This document shows, in pieces, positions 35,439 through 44,557 of a stretch of DNA of 64,000 nucleotides. The stretch spans positions 372,001 through 436,000 of the forward strand of contig OX337231.1 of the NCBI GenBank assembly GCA_946965045.2, read 5' to 3'. Under the pieces are notes generated by a model. It saw only the letters and a list, made by a program, of their open reading frames with translations. It had not been told where the DNA came from and made no database searches. The DNA is from Epithemia pelagica. Lineage: Eukaryota > Bacillariophyta > Bacillariophyceae > Surirellales > Surirellaceae. Every line of letters begins with the position of its first letter. Positions within the stretch are counted from its first letter, which is position 1. A program made the position numbers and the translations under genes.

Positions 35439-38400
35439 TTACAAATCGGGACAGGCCGGTCCACATGTGGGCTAGGGTACGGGGGACAAACACAAGGCAC
35501 GAGGTATCCAGGGGTGACTCCACCCAAGTTTCCAGAATAAAAGTGAGGACTTGGCGAGCCAACTCCGGAGGAGGGAACCAGACGGTAAGTTGTCCAAGTA
35601 CGAGCGCCGCCCGCCAGGGAGACTCCCAGGGCGTATAAACCCAGTCAGCCCGCAGACCCAAAGTGTTTACAAAGGTATGCACTAACCCCGGGTCATAGGC
35701 CAGTGGGGCGAAGACGGCACCGGTTAGTTCTCGTTGAGAGAGTCCGTCATGAAGAGAACTGAACCAAATTCCCCGACTGAGACCATCCGTTCCTTGGAGG
35801 ATCATGACGAGTCCAGGAACGTGTACCACCACAAGCTGAATGAACAGGTCCAACTCCATCAAGCGGATGTGTTGAATTAAAGCCTGTAGTCGCGGAGAGC
35901 GTGAGGATCCGTTGTGCATGATCCAATACGTGGTACTATTATCCGTGAAATAGAAGATAGTAGTACCACGTAGTACCGACTGATCCTGTTGATACAAATG
36001 CTCCATTGTAAGGTCCAAAGTACGAAGTTCTTTCCAATTTGAAGAGAAGGAATAGATTACGGGCGTCCACTGTCCCATCCACGTAGTAAGAGGTTGGTCG
36101 GGAACAATAAAAGTCCCTCCCGTCCCAGTGCCACTACCATCTCCAAAGGTGGGCACTAGCGTGGCTGAGCGTGCTGACCGTGCCGGTCGGCCCACATCTT
36201 GCCGCAAAAGAGTCTTCCACCAATGCAGTTCTTGTTCCATTGTCGGTGTCAACTCTACCGATGTATAGTACACATCTTCACCAGCCTCGTAACCTGGGGG
36301 GTGAACTAGGCTGTGAAAAGATCTCAAGAAGGTATGTCCGATACGTGAAGGAGTCGCTTCCACCATCGATTCGAGAGTTCCACTGACCACGGACAGTGCT
36401 AGCCGCGACATCGCTCTTGGTGTCTGCAACAGGTGTTCAACCATTGCCAGAGCTCGCTCCCGTTTCGCCACTGGGATCCGGAGAGTTGGTATGCCTCGAG
36501 TATCGAAAATGAAACCCGTGTATCCCTGCACCTGAGACGGCGGATAGAGTTTACCCGGATGACAAAGCATCCCTACTCGGACCGATAAGTCCAAGAAAAC
36601 CTGTAACCCTTCCTGAGTCGACTCTTTGTCGGGTCCGTGGATGAGGAAATCATCCACATGGACCCACGCTCGGACAGCAGGTTTGTTTCCGTCCCGTCGC
36701 TTGAACACCAGACCGTATCCCCATTGCGGATTGTATTTATCGAGAACGATTGAGGTCCACCAACAATTCGGTTCGCCCGTAACATTTGAAAAGACAGTGT
36801 CGCCTTCTCGGAGGGCGCGCAACATACTTAGACCGTACCGACACGCCATAGCCGGGGAGTTTCCACTGCCCATCGGGAGTCCAAGATAGACCAAAAGAGC
36901 CAGCGTGACCGGGTGCAGTATGCCCAGCCATGGTCGGTCGTCCGGGTGGGTGGAAAACTGGTAAAAGAATTTACTAGCGTCCACCACCGCCGAATACCCG
37001 CCCTCGTACATCTGTTCGAGAATATGGACCGGACGGTTCAAATAAACTGGATCCGCGGCTATGTAGGCATTTTGTCCGCCGTCCTTCATGTTAGAAATAA
37101 CACGCCATTGGCCTGGTTGACCAGGTTTGGGAACACAGAAAAGCGGTCCATCGCATTGCACGTCCGTTCCATCCGGTAAGAAACCAACCACACCTAGATC
37201 CACCAACTCGTCCACCAACTCCCCAGCCACTTGAACCTGTTCCGGGGTCATTTCCGAGTTGGGGTGGATCATGGTCGGGGGATGCTCCAAGAAATTCATG
37301 GAGCTCCCCTCTCGAATGGCATCTCGATGTAGAGGGGAAAACTCCCACCAAATAAGCTGCAAGTGCCGAGCCTTGGGCCCCTCCGTCGTATAATTTCCAC
37401 GATGTGTTTCGAGAATCTTCTGTCCCTCTCGTATCAAATCTGCTGCTTGGTTACCATAGTCCTGTGCTACCTCGATCAGTCGTTGCATTCGTGCCTGATA
37501 CCACTCTCCCCCTTCTCTTAAATCCGGGGGTCTCCACTCAATGGGATGGGTATCTGGGTCTCCTACCAAATGTTGGTCGTGGAGGGCTTGTTTGTGGAGT
37601 ACTTCCTCTACCCGTAGATCCGTGTCCACTTGTTCACTCGGGGATTCGATCCAGGAATCCGGACTCCCTTTCAAGAGTAAGGATTCACTCAAAAACTCCC
37701 AGTGAAAAATGCTCGTAGTTGCATTTAACATTCTCGCCGTTAGGGGTGCCACAGCCATCTGTTGCTTCGTCACTCCCAAACCTTTGGCCATTTCCTCAAG
37801 TGTGAGTCTCCGAATACCTCGGGAGTCTCGTATCCACGAACCCGGTCGGCTAGGCATTGCCTCCACTTGAGGGTCACTTATGTAGGCTTTCTCCGGCACT
37901 AGGATTCGATAAGATCGTCCAGGTACCAAACCCACGGGCATCAACAGATTACTCATAGGACGGGCTTGTCCAACGACGTCTTTGGGTTGCCAGCACCAGA
38001 GATGTTGTCTTATCTCAGACACTCGTACCACAATTAGGCGGGTTTGTTGTATAGCTCCTCCCACGGTGGTGGCGTTCACCCGTTGAAACCGGGAGAAGTA
38101 TCCCAATCCTCGCCATCTTGTTTTAGTACACTTGGACATTGGCCCTTCAGCCCATTCAATAGCCCGATCGGGCCACATTTCAATGACCACTTGTGGTCTA
38201 TCTTCACCAGGAGTAGTTGCAACCATCACTTCCCATCTGCTGCGCTGATCAACCGTGCGGCTGGAAGGGGCTCGGGAGAAATGGCCCCTTTCCACCACCA
38301 GAACGTCAACTGGATGCTTCCTCAATAGTTTAGGCGTTATCCGTCCCTTAGGATATCGGGTAACCGCTGTGTCGATGCCCTCTCCAACCGAGAACCGGTG

Positions 38401-38535
38401 CTCCATCGAGGTCCAGGCCTCGGCCACAGTGGCTATACCACAATCGATCGTACCAAATGTCTTGGGCTTCCAGGAGTCTACTTGTTTGTCTCCCAATGCC
38501 GTCGTTCTAGGTTCGTCGGGCTTGGGTTGTTTCAT
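35224..38535 (-). CDS. DIRS reverse transcriptase-RNase H
   Basis: 1103 aa from ATG 38535 (the frame extends 30 codons further to a GTG). An N-terminal region of unknown function of about 400 residues precedes the RT: QWRVISNMKDGGQN, YSAVVDASKFFYQF (motif A, D), LPMGSGNSPAMACR (motif B) and VHVDDFLIHG (motif C, HVDD in place of YVDD). RNase H follows with FGDGSG, NWKELRTL, FTDNSTT and GTDGLSRG as the likely catalytic D-E-D-D set; the terminal DxLSR form is typical of DIRS and gypsy-derived RNase H. No methyltransferase domain was recognised. The gag stop and this ATG are separated by about 226 nt. Confidence 0.9.
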   Translation of the reverse strand: MKQPKPDEPRTTALGDKQVDSWKPKTFGTIDCGIATVAEAWTSMEHRFSVGEGIDTAVTRYPKGRITPKLLRKHPVDVLVVERGHFSRAPSSRTVDQRSRWEVMVATTPGEDRPQVVIEMWPDRAIEWAEGPMSKCTKTRWRGLGYFSRFQRVNATTVGGAIQQTRLIVVRVSEIRQHLWCWQPKDVVGQARPMSNLLMPVGLVPGRSYRILVPEKAYISDPQVEAMPSRPGSWIRDSRGIRRLTLEEMAKGLGVTKQQMAVAPLTARMLNATTSIFHWEFLSESLLLKGSPDSWIESPSEQVDTDLRVEEVLHKQALHDQHLVGDPDTHPIEWRPPDLREGGEWYQARMQRLIEVAQDYGNQAADLIREGQKILETHRGNYTTEGPKARHLQLIWWEFSPLHRDAIREGSSMNFLEHPPTMIHPNSEMTPEQVQVAGELVDELVDLGVVGFLPDGTDVQCDGPLFCVPKPGQPGQWRVISNMKDGGQNAYIAADPVYLNRPVHILEQMYEGGYSAVVDASKFFYQFSTHPDDRPWLGILHPVTLALLVYLGLPMGSGNSPAMACRYGLSMLRALREGDTVFSNVTGEPNCWWTSIVLDKYNPQWGYGLVFKRRDGNKPAVRAWVHVDDFLIHGPDKESTQEGLQVFLDLSVRVGMLCHPGKLYPPSQVQGYTGFIFDTRGIPTLRIPVAKRERALAMVEHLLQTPRAMSRLALSVVSGTLESMVEATPSRIGHTFLRSFHSLVHPPGYEAGEDVYYTSVELTPTMEQELHWWKTLLRQDVGRPARSARSATLVPTFGDGSGTGTGGTFIVPDQPLTTWMGQWTPVIYSFSSNWKELRTLDLTMEHLYQQDQSVLRGTTIFYFTDNSTTYWIMHNGSSRSPRLQALIQHIRLMELDLFIQLVVVHVPGLVMILQGTDGLSRGIWFSSLHDGLSQRELTGAVFAPLAYDPGLVHTFVNTLGLRADWVYTPWESPWRAALVLGQLTVWFPPPELARQVLTFILETWVESPLDTSCLVFVPRTLAHMWTGLSRFVIEVGTWKPGDWPLANPPLLPIPFVVLHLPCFVRLLPRDVDTDSIPRYHSQRQWHQQQATALRELPPASLPF

Positions 38536-38761
38536 TCGAACACCTGTCACTTCTCCTATCTCAGCCCCCTTTCGGTCTGCTAACTCTACTACAAATACAA
38601 CGCGAGAAATGAATGTAAGTATCACGCATTGTTATGTAAACCTCATAAAAGTAGAGACAGTTTTCCTTGGGGGTGGGGTCCGAAACAGGAGCCTCGAGGT
38701 TGGCTTTTCAGCCCGTCGCGGCTCGCTAGCATACTTGACGATTCCTCTGCTGTAGAGCCTT

Positions 38762-41707
38762 CTATAATCCGGCTTCGGCCCGAACGGCCGCGATTGCCGA
38801 AAGGATATCCTCATCCGTTGAACTGGACGGTGCTCGGGCCTTTAATGCATCCGAAAGTGATTTAGCCTTAGCCCGTCCGGTCACATCCTTGAGGAGCGCC
38901 ACCGCATGGATGGACTTATAAGTGTGGAGAGGGCACTTGGCGGTGGCATGGCCAAGACGGTGTTTGCAATGTCCGCATCGCGTATTACTGGAGGGCGAGG
39001 AATTGGTTCCTCCGCTGGCTGATGCTCGTCCGACTCCAAGTCCATCTCCGAGAAGAGTGTTATGCGTTTCAACGCGTTTCCACATGACACGATAAAAGGA
39101 ATTATCGTGCCATTTCTTCTTATATCCGTCTCGTAGAACAATGTAAACCTCTATAACCAGGTCACGGTAGTTCTCAGAACGTTTGCGCGTATCCGCCAAC
39201 TTTGTTCCCCAATATTTGACCATAGTTTGTGCAAAGGACCCCTCCCATTTGCCGTCCGCATAAAGCCGACTGGCCTGGATAATCTCCTCGAGGAGAGATT
39301 TATAATGGGAGATGCTCCGCAGGATCAGACGTGGGGCCCCACCGGAGTCAACGTTTTGTCCAATAGTCTCTGGGCCGTAGCCCCGGATCATCATGAAAGA
39401 CTTTAACTGTTTAGTCTGAGTCTTCCAGTCGTCCTCCGCGGCCTTGCTCACTCTCTCAGTCAAGTTCTCCAGATCCTCGATAGACTTGACGCTTAGTAAC
39501 GGCGTGTTCCTGGCGGCCTTATATAGTAGAGCTCGACCGGTTCTCGCTCCCCCAGTGCTCACTTGAGATAGAGCGATGGCCGTTATCTCCATCGTTTTCT
39601 GGAGATCGTCCCTTCGATTGCCGTCCCAGCCCTGATCTGTGCTACTGCCGGGTAAAGCCGCCACATCCATGCAACGCTCGTACAAACTAAGTGTGTCCTT
39701 ACCTTGTGCTAACCCATCCGGCACGAGTGGTGCCCTGTCGATTGCTCCCTGATCGATCACGCTGAGACCAAAAATCCTTGTGTCGTCGCCCGCATTGGGA
39801 TCCGTCCCAATCATAAACAATGGAGGTGGTTGTGACCGATGCACAGGCATCGTTCCACCCCCCAGTGACGGAGATCCAATTCCTGTTCCGACGGGCGGGC
39901 CTCCAAGATTACCCGCAGGAGGGCCCGTAATGGTCTGCGTATACTGGGAACTACCCCCAACGATCGGAGATGGCGTCGTCGGGGAACTGGGAGCGGGCTG
40001 GGTTGCCCACTGGATGGCTCTGTCACGTGTGGGGAGACGTTGTTTCCACTCATAGCCCTGACCGATATAACGCTCGACGGCTGCGAATCCTTGTGCCTCC
40101 GGCACACACACCCGATGCCATGGCTGGTTTCGTTGAAGACCGATATACCAGTCGGGCACAGGTACCGGTGGGGCGGCGGGGGGACCAGCATTGGTCTGTT
40201 GGATTCCTCCAATAACACCATCCACCGAGGTGGTATAATTCGTACCAGCCGTCGGGGTGAGATTTGTTGGTGTTGTTGACCTTGCCGTCCGGGCCCGGCG
40301 ACGATCCTGGTACAACTGCATCTGGGTCTGAAACCACTGCGATGCCGAGGGGTTGTACCCCAGAAAATGGCGTCGTATACTCCAGCCCCCCTCATCGAGA
40401 AGACGTCGAACGTTGTCTGCTTGAGTTTCTAACCGCGGATAATCCTCCTGGTTCACCAACCCTAGGACCAAGTTCTGTCCACGTTGGGCCAGACGAGGAT
40501 CTTCCTCACCCGCGGCGGTGGCTTCCTCCACTCGTACGGTAACGCCTTCCTGGTGGATTCGCATCTGGATACGATACCACGCCATGGCTGCATCCCAATC
40601 CTCACCGAAATATTCCTGGATAGTCCACCCTCCTTCCTCGGCTAAAAGCCGTTGGAGATCCTCCTGATTATCCTCTAGACGAGGAAAATTATCCTGATTA
40701 GTCAGCCCCACAATGGAGGTAGCCGCGTCTTGCAACTCGGGCCGTCCCAACGGAGGATTTCTTGGGGGAGGATTACCCGTCGGTCCACGTCGGCTATTAC
40801 GTCCTGTATCTTCAGTATTTCTCACAGGGTTGTGGCTCTCATTACGCCGGGTATACTCGTTGCGACCATCTGTCGTGGTGGTTCGCATTCCTTGGGCATT
40901 TTGCGTTGGTTCCTGACCTTGTCCTTGGGTTGTAGCCGTGGGTCGTGCATGAGGCTCGTTTCCCGCTCCCAAGTACGTCGGGTCTCTAGCCTCTACTTCT
41001 TGGTCCAGGCCATCGTGGTCAAGTCGCCGTTCCGCAGCGAAACCTTCACCAGCCGCTTCCAGATCCATCTGTTCCGCCAGGCGTAGCTCACCGTATTCAT
41101 CTTGTGAATAGGAACGCAGATCCTTTCGGCCGTGAACTATACCGCCTCTGGTGGGCACCCCCATATAATAAGCAGAAGTACCTCTCGCCTGGACATTGGC
41201 TTGTTTCTGGCGGTGTCCTCGAAGATTACACTGGGTAGCCCAGTGTCCACAGTAAGCCATGACTCGGCCACGTTCTTGTCCTGGAAGCTTGCAGGTCATA
41301 GTGACTCTACAACGGTCGTTGCTCAGCCACACCAAAGTGCGTGTAGGAGGAGCCTCGTCCACCGGTATACTGCCTTGAGAACTTTGGTCCCCCTCCTGAG
41401 ATGCTTCATCATCCAAAGGGCCCCGATCAGTACGCTGTTGCCCTTCTTCTTCGTCGTCGTCGGCGGTGTAGTATCCTACCCCGGGACGTTGCTCTCGTTC
41501 TTCGCGTCGCAACTCCGTCTCTCGGTTTGCTTCGGTCGGGCCAAATTGGACCCGCTGTCGCGTTCCTCCTCCAGCCTTGTTTCCCTGTCCACCAGGGGTA
41601 CGATGCGGAGTTCGCATTTCTTCAACTGTCGTGCCCAGGGATTCACCCCCTGGGCTTTGACACTCGCTGGTCAAACCGGAAGATAAAGGACCGGAGTACA
41701 TCGTCAT
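38762..41707 (-). CDS. DIRS Gag-like protein
   Basis: 981 aa from ATG 41707 (ATGACGATGTACTCC). Long Gln/Thr/Pro/Arg-rich sequence contains three related blocks with GGWxIxxxFG/LG (for example EEGGWTIQEYFGEDWDAAMA and DEGGWSIRRHFLGYNPSASQ). A mostly helical domain near the C-terminus is followed by a zinc knuckle-like CGHCKHRLGHATAKC (C-x2-C-x5-H-x4-C, residues about 911-925). The position upstream of RT and the terminal knuckle identify it as Gag; the knuckle spacing is one residue longer than the retroviral CCHC. Confidence 0.75.
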   Translation of the reverse strand: MTMYSGPLSSGLTSECQSPGGESLGTTVEEMRTPHRTPGGQGNKAGGGTRQRVQFGPTEANRETELRREEREQRPGVGYYTADDDEEEGQQRTDRGPLDDEASQEGDQSSQGSIPVDEAPPTRTLVWLSNDRCRVTMTCKLPGQERGRVMAYCGHWATQCNLRGHRQKQANVQARGTSAYYMGVPTRGGIVHGRKDLRSYSQDEYGELRLAEQMDLEAAGEGFAAERRLDHDGLDQEVEARDPTYLGAGNEPHARPTATTQGQGQEPTQNAQGMRTTTTDGRNEYTRRNESHNPVRNTEDTGRNSRRGPTGNPPPRNPPLGRPELQDAATSIVGLTNQDNFPRLEDNQEDLQRLLAEEGGWTIQEYFGEDWDAAMAWYRIQMRIHQEGVTVRVEEATAAGEEDPRLAQRGQNLVLGLVNQEDYPRLETQADNVRRLLDEGGWSIRRHFLGYNPSASQWFQTQMQLYQDRRRARTARSTTPTNLTPTAGTNYTTSVDGVIGGIQQTNAGPPAAPPVPVPDWYIGLQRNQPWHRVCVPEAQGFAAVERYIGQGYEWKQRLPTRDRAIQWATQPAPSSPTTPSPIVGGSSQYTQTITGPPAGNLGGPPVGTGIGSPSLGGGTMPVHRSQPPPLFMIGTDPNAGDDTRIFGLSVIDQGAIDRAPLVPDGLAQGKDTLSLYERCMDVAALPGSSTDQGWDGNRRDDLQKTMEITAIALSQVSTGGARTGRALLYKAARNTPLLSVKSIEDLENLTERVSKAAEDDWKTQTKQLKSFMMIRGYGPETIGQNVDSGGAPRLILRSISHYKSLLEEIIQASRLYADGKWEGSFAQTMVKYWGTKLADTRKRSENYRDLVIEVYIVLRDGYKKKWHDNSFYRVMWKRVETHNTLLGDGLGVGRASASGGTNSSPSSNTRCGHCKHRLGHATAKCPLHTYKSIHAVALLKDVTGRAKAKSLSDALKARAPSSSTDEDILSAIAAVRAEAGL

Positions 41708-41907
41708 ACGATCAACACCCCCCCAACTGAATCCAAAAGAAAAGAAAAGGAATCGTAAGGTGTTGTCGTTGTTGCTCCGTCTTCGTGAGCCACGATTGTC
41801 CTAGAGAACAATCTCTGCAGCTTTATGAGCGTACAGTGTTCGCTTCCTTGATGATCCCTCATCCGCGACCTGACTCGACTAAACCTTCCAATTTGGGGAA
41901 GCGGGCA

Positions 41908-41947
41908 GATGTCGTTTGATGTTGTTTGATGTCGTTTGATGTCGTTT
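41908..41947. repeat. Four 10-bp tandem repeats (GATGTCGTTT)
   Basis: GATGTCGTTT, GATGTTGTTT, GATGTCGTTT, GATGTCGTTT at the 5-prime side of the DIRS-like element, just outside gag. Confidence 0.9.
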
Positions 41948-42094
41948 CGGGCTCGCGCGCAAACATGGTTTGCCTCAAAATCCAGCGGTTTTCATTCAGT
42001 TGATGGGTCAACCGTCAATGATTGACTCGTAACGTTGTGATTTCTCTTAAAGAAATTCAACTGCTGGAGAGTACATATTCTTTTGGCGATAAAA

Positions 42095-42187
42095 ACATCC
42101 GACATCCTCCGACATCCTCCGACATCCTCCAACATCCTCCGACATCCTCCGACATCATCCGACATCCTCCGACATCCTCCGACATCC
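42095..42187. repeat. 10-bp tandem array (GACATCCTCC)n
   Basis: About nine units with single-base variants (AACATCCTCC, GACATCATCC), ending 44 bp before the left TIR of the pogo-like element. No spacer structure, so not CRISPR. Confidence 0.95.
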
Positions 42188-42230
42188 GTGACTCTGGATG
42201 TTTTCCTCATATTGAAATAATCTGTAGCTA

Positions 42231-42257
42231 CCGTAATTTGCGGATTCCTGTCCCCCC
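42231..42257 (+). repeat. Left TIR of the pogo-like element
   Basis: Perfect reverse complement of 44372-44398; TA immediately outside at 42229-42230. A 16-nt poly-C (42269-42284) follows shortly inside. Confidence 0.97.
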
Positions 42258-42397
42258 TATAGTCCTGTCCCCCCCCCCCCCCCCACCCAGTGATGTACAT
42301 GGATCTCTAACTTTACCAGGAAGTAAGCTACGTTAGGTTTGAATACACTACGTGATTCGTGACATTACGAGCTTTCCATCGGTGTATCACACGTAAC

Positions 42398-42865
42398 ATG
42401 GGGTTTTCTCTGACGGGAGATACCATCAATATTGTGGGCATTGAGGCCTCATCAAATGGCCGATGTTGTGAAGAAAATCCTATTTGTGGTATTGTTCTTC
42501 AACACAACTCCCTTGTTCGAATCAGACTTGTCCAAATAACCATTTGTGGAAAAGAAGAGTCGGCGCTGGCTGTATTCTGGGTGACAGATGGGGTGGATCG
42601 CTGCAGAGTTGGGTTTCTTCCAAGATACTACAAGAAGAATGCCCATCTCTATGATGGAAAGCTGGCTCAAGTCACCGAGTTTTTAAAGGATTCAGAGTTC
42701 CCTTCAGAGAGGGAAAAGAGTTACAGAGGACGTGGTGTTTGTCGTGCTGCTTTAGTGGAAGTTGTGGAGACTCCACCAAGAAAACGTTCACTCAGTTCCG
42801 TATCAAAGGATGATGATGAAGACCAAGACAACAAAAAGAAAAAAAGCATCAGTTCTATAGCCTAA
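42398..42865 (+). CDS. Second ORF of the pogo-like element, HIRAN-like
   Basis: 155 aa from ACATGG at 42398. The core reads LVRIRLVQITICGKEESALA, VFWVTDGVDRCRVGFLPRYY and LAQVTEFLKDSEF, followed by a basic/acidic disordered tail (PRKRS, KDDDEDQDNKKKK, NLS-like). Conserved-looking charged beta-strands, an ALAVF strand and a vGfLPR turn resemble the HIRAN domain (DNA-end or ssDNA 3-prime-OH binding in HLTF/Rad5-type proteins), but the N-x-x-D-x-NAI hallmark is not clear, so this is tentative. It is antisense to and abuts the transposase gene (stops at 42863-42865 and 42868-42866). Confidence 0.65.
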   Translation: MGFSLTGDTINIVGIEASSNGRCCEENPICGIVLQHNSLVRIRLVQITICGKEESALAVFWVTDGVDRCRVGFLPRYYKKNAHLYDGKLAQVTEFLKDSEFPSEREKSYRGRGVCRAALVEVVETPPRKRSLSSVSKDDDEDQDNKKKKSISSIA

Positions 42866-44200
42866 TTAATCAATAGAAATACTGTCACTTGACAAACTGA
42901 GTTCTTGCATACTATCTTCCAATTCTTGGATTGTTTCTGTCGGTGTAGATGGAGCAACCTCCCCAGGAAAAAATGAGTATTCTCCATGTCGCCAGGCATG
43001 CCTAATGATATCCCCATCCAATTCCTTTAAAGCCATGTCACACCACTTGGCAATGGTAGGACGACTTGGAGGAGTTGTCTTATCCTGTGCAAGTCCCTCC
43101 TCCAACATGTATTGCTCCCAGGCCGCTCTAATCCGATTTTTGAGCGGCTTGTTGATACCAACATCAACTGGTTGGCAAAGGGAAGTACATCCACCAGGGA
43201 TGTACTCCACTTCAACTCCGAGTTCCTCAATGGCAGTATTCACAGATGACATCAAATGACACTTGTAAGAGTCAAGGAACAACAAGGGGGTAATTCCTTC
43301 TGGGGCTTTCTGCGCCCATGGTTTCACCACCTTCTCTGCCCACTCAAGACAAATACGCTCATCCATCCATGCTTTTGGCTGTGCTGCGTAAAAGCAGTCC
43401 TTGGGATAGTCGTTCTTATCATCTGTAAACTCTCTGTTGATTCTTCCATTGGCTTTACCTTTATAAACCATGTAGGGGGGGAGCATCTCTCCATTTGCAG
43501 TCACAAACACAGCCAGCGTCACCCTCATTGTACTCCCACTGGACGCCCTTACATGTACACTTCTCGACCCCTGTGTTTCAAGTGTAGTGTTAGGAGTCAT
43601 TGAGAAAAACACAGGGGTCTGGTCCATATTCGCAATGAAGTCTTTATGACGACATGGCTGTTGAATCAATGGAAGGACAGACTGGACAAACTGCTTGGCT
43701 TCTTCTTGTTTTTCTCTGGGATGGGTTTGCGCCTCGTGGGTCTTTGATCTGATCACAATACCCTTGGCACGGAGAATGCGTCTGATTATTGCATACTTAG
43801 CTGTAGAGCTCTTGCGACGCAAGTTGTTGTCCATCTGGCATGCCATTATGACAGCCATGTTGGTGGACACTGGCATTCCAGACTCTCTCAACTCCATGAT
43901 CTTGTCCACCAGGTCATCTGCCTTCGGAAAGGTTGTCTTCCGGCCAAAGTGGACAGAGAACTTCGACTTCTTGGAATCGTGGCAAGCCTGTAGGAGCGTT
44001 GGCATTTGCTTCATCCATCGTCTCAACTGAGAGGGATCCACATCTTCATCTCTTGCCAGCTTTTTTAAAGAAAAGTTGGCATCCAATCTACGACCTCTCC
44101 TCAGTTTGTTGCAGATCTCCACCTTCCTTTTGTTGGGAATGAAAACCCGACATCGCTTTGGGACGTTGATGTGGTCTTCATCCGCAGCGTCCATGGTCAA
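42866..44200 (-). CDS. Pogo-like DDD transposase (CENP-B-type HTH, DDE_1)
   Basis: 444 aa from ATG 44200. The N-terminus has a psq/CENP-B-type helix-turn-helix region (KVEICNKLRRGRRLDANFSL...DPSQLRRWMKQ), then a second HTH_Tnp_Tc5/CENPB-like stretch (VHFGRKTTFPKADDLVDKIM). The catalytic core shows the three acidic residues: FIANMDQTPVFF (D1), PLLFLDSYKCHL (D2) and CQPVDVGINKPLKNRIR (D3), the DDD form of the pogo/Tigger group. It cuts at TIR ends and integrates at TA. The reading frame is full length and uninterrupted. Confidence 0.93.
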   Translation of the reverse strand: MTMDAADEDHINVPKRCRVFIPNKRKVEICNKLRRGRRLDANFSLKKLARDEDVDPSQLRRWMKQMPTLLQACHDSKKSKFSVHFGRKTTFPKADDLVDKIMELRESGMPVSTNMAVIMACQMDNNLRRKSSTAKYAIIRRILRAKGIVIRSKTHEAQTHPREKQEEAKQFVQSVLPLIQQPCRHKDFIANMDQTPVFFSMTPNTTLETQGSRSVHVRASSGSTMRVTLAVFVTANGEMLPPYMVYKGKANGRINREFTDDKNDYPKDCFYAAQPKAWMDERICLEWAEKVVKPWAQKAPEGITPLLFLDSYKCHLMSSVNTAIEELGVEVEYIPGGCTSLCQPVDVGINKPLKNRIRAAWEQYMLEEGLAQDKTTPPSRPTIAKWCDMALKELDGDIIRHAWRHGEYSFFPGEVAPSTPTETIQELEDSMQELSLSSDSISID

Positions 44201-44371
44201 AAGCTCTTACACGCAGTGATGAGCGGACCTCCCACCACCGAATCAAAAAAAGCGCGAAAAAACACTGTCTTGTAAATAGTACTACGATATGGAATCTTAT
44301 GGAATCTTAAAAAAAATTTACGAAAAATTTACGTAGTCCTGTCCCCCCCCCTCAGATTTTTTGAACATTCC

Positions 44372-44398
44372 GGGGGGACAGGAATCCGCAAATTACGG
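44372..44398 (-). repeat. Right TIR of the pogo-like element
   Basis: Perfect reverse complement of 42231-42257; TA immediately outside at 44399-44400. Confidence 0.97.
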
Positions 44399-44557
44399 TA
44401 GTATGATCATATCAGAGGTATTACTGTGTGATACTGAAGAAAGGAAACATCGTGACGATACTCTGAGTAGTAGAAGGATTACCTACGTTTTGATTTTGAG
44501 TCCATTACCGGAAGTTGCTGTAAAAATAAAAAAAAGCGTAAAGTGAATCAACTGTGT

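Larger units (their letters stand above)
33480..41990 (-). mobile_element. DIRS-like tyrosine-recombinase retrotransposon
   Basis: Three large ORFs in the order gag, RT-RNase H, tyrosine recombinase on the minus strand, with RT and YR ORFs overlapping in different frames and no DDE integrase or protease. That is the DIRS-order layout. Boundaries are approximate: I did not find terminal repeats by eye. Short ATGTCGTT-type tandem repeats occur at both outer flanks (33519-33563, 41908-41947). All three ORFs are open, so the insertion is recent or active. Confidence 0.85.
42231..44398. mobile_element. Pogo-like (Tc1/mariner superfamily) DNA transposon, apparently intact
   Basis: 2168 bp bounded by perfect 27-bp terminal inverted repeats (CCGTAATTTGCGGATTCCTG then TCCCCCC) with TA on both outer sides (42229-42230 and 44399-44400), the Tc1/mariner target duplication. 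It carries a DDD transposase (-) and a second ORF (+) whose stop codons abut. Both ORFs and both TIRs are intact, so it may be recently active. Subterminal AGTCCTGTCCCCCCC occurs at 42261 and again in the same orientation at 44335. Confidence 0.95.

Noticed and set aside
42095-42187. Short regularly repeated units, CRISPR-like at first glance
   Set aside because: 10-bp head-to-tail repeats with no spacers in a eukaryotic genome; a minisatellite.
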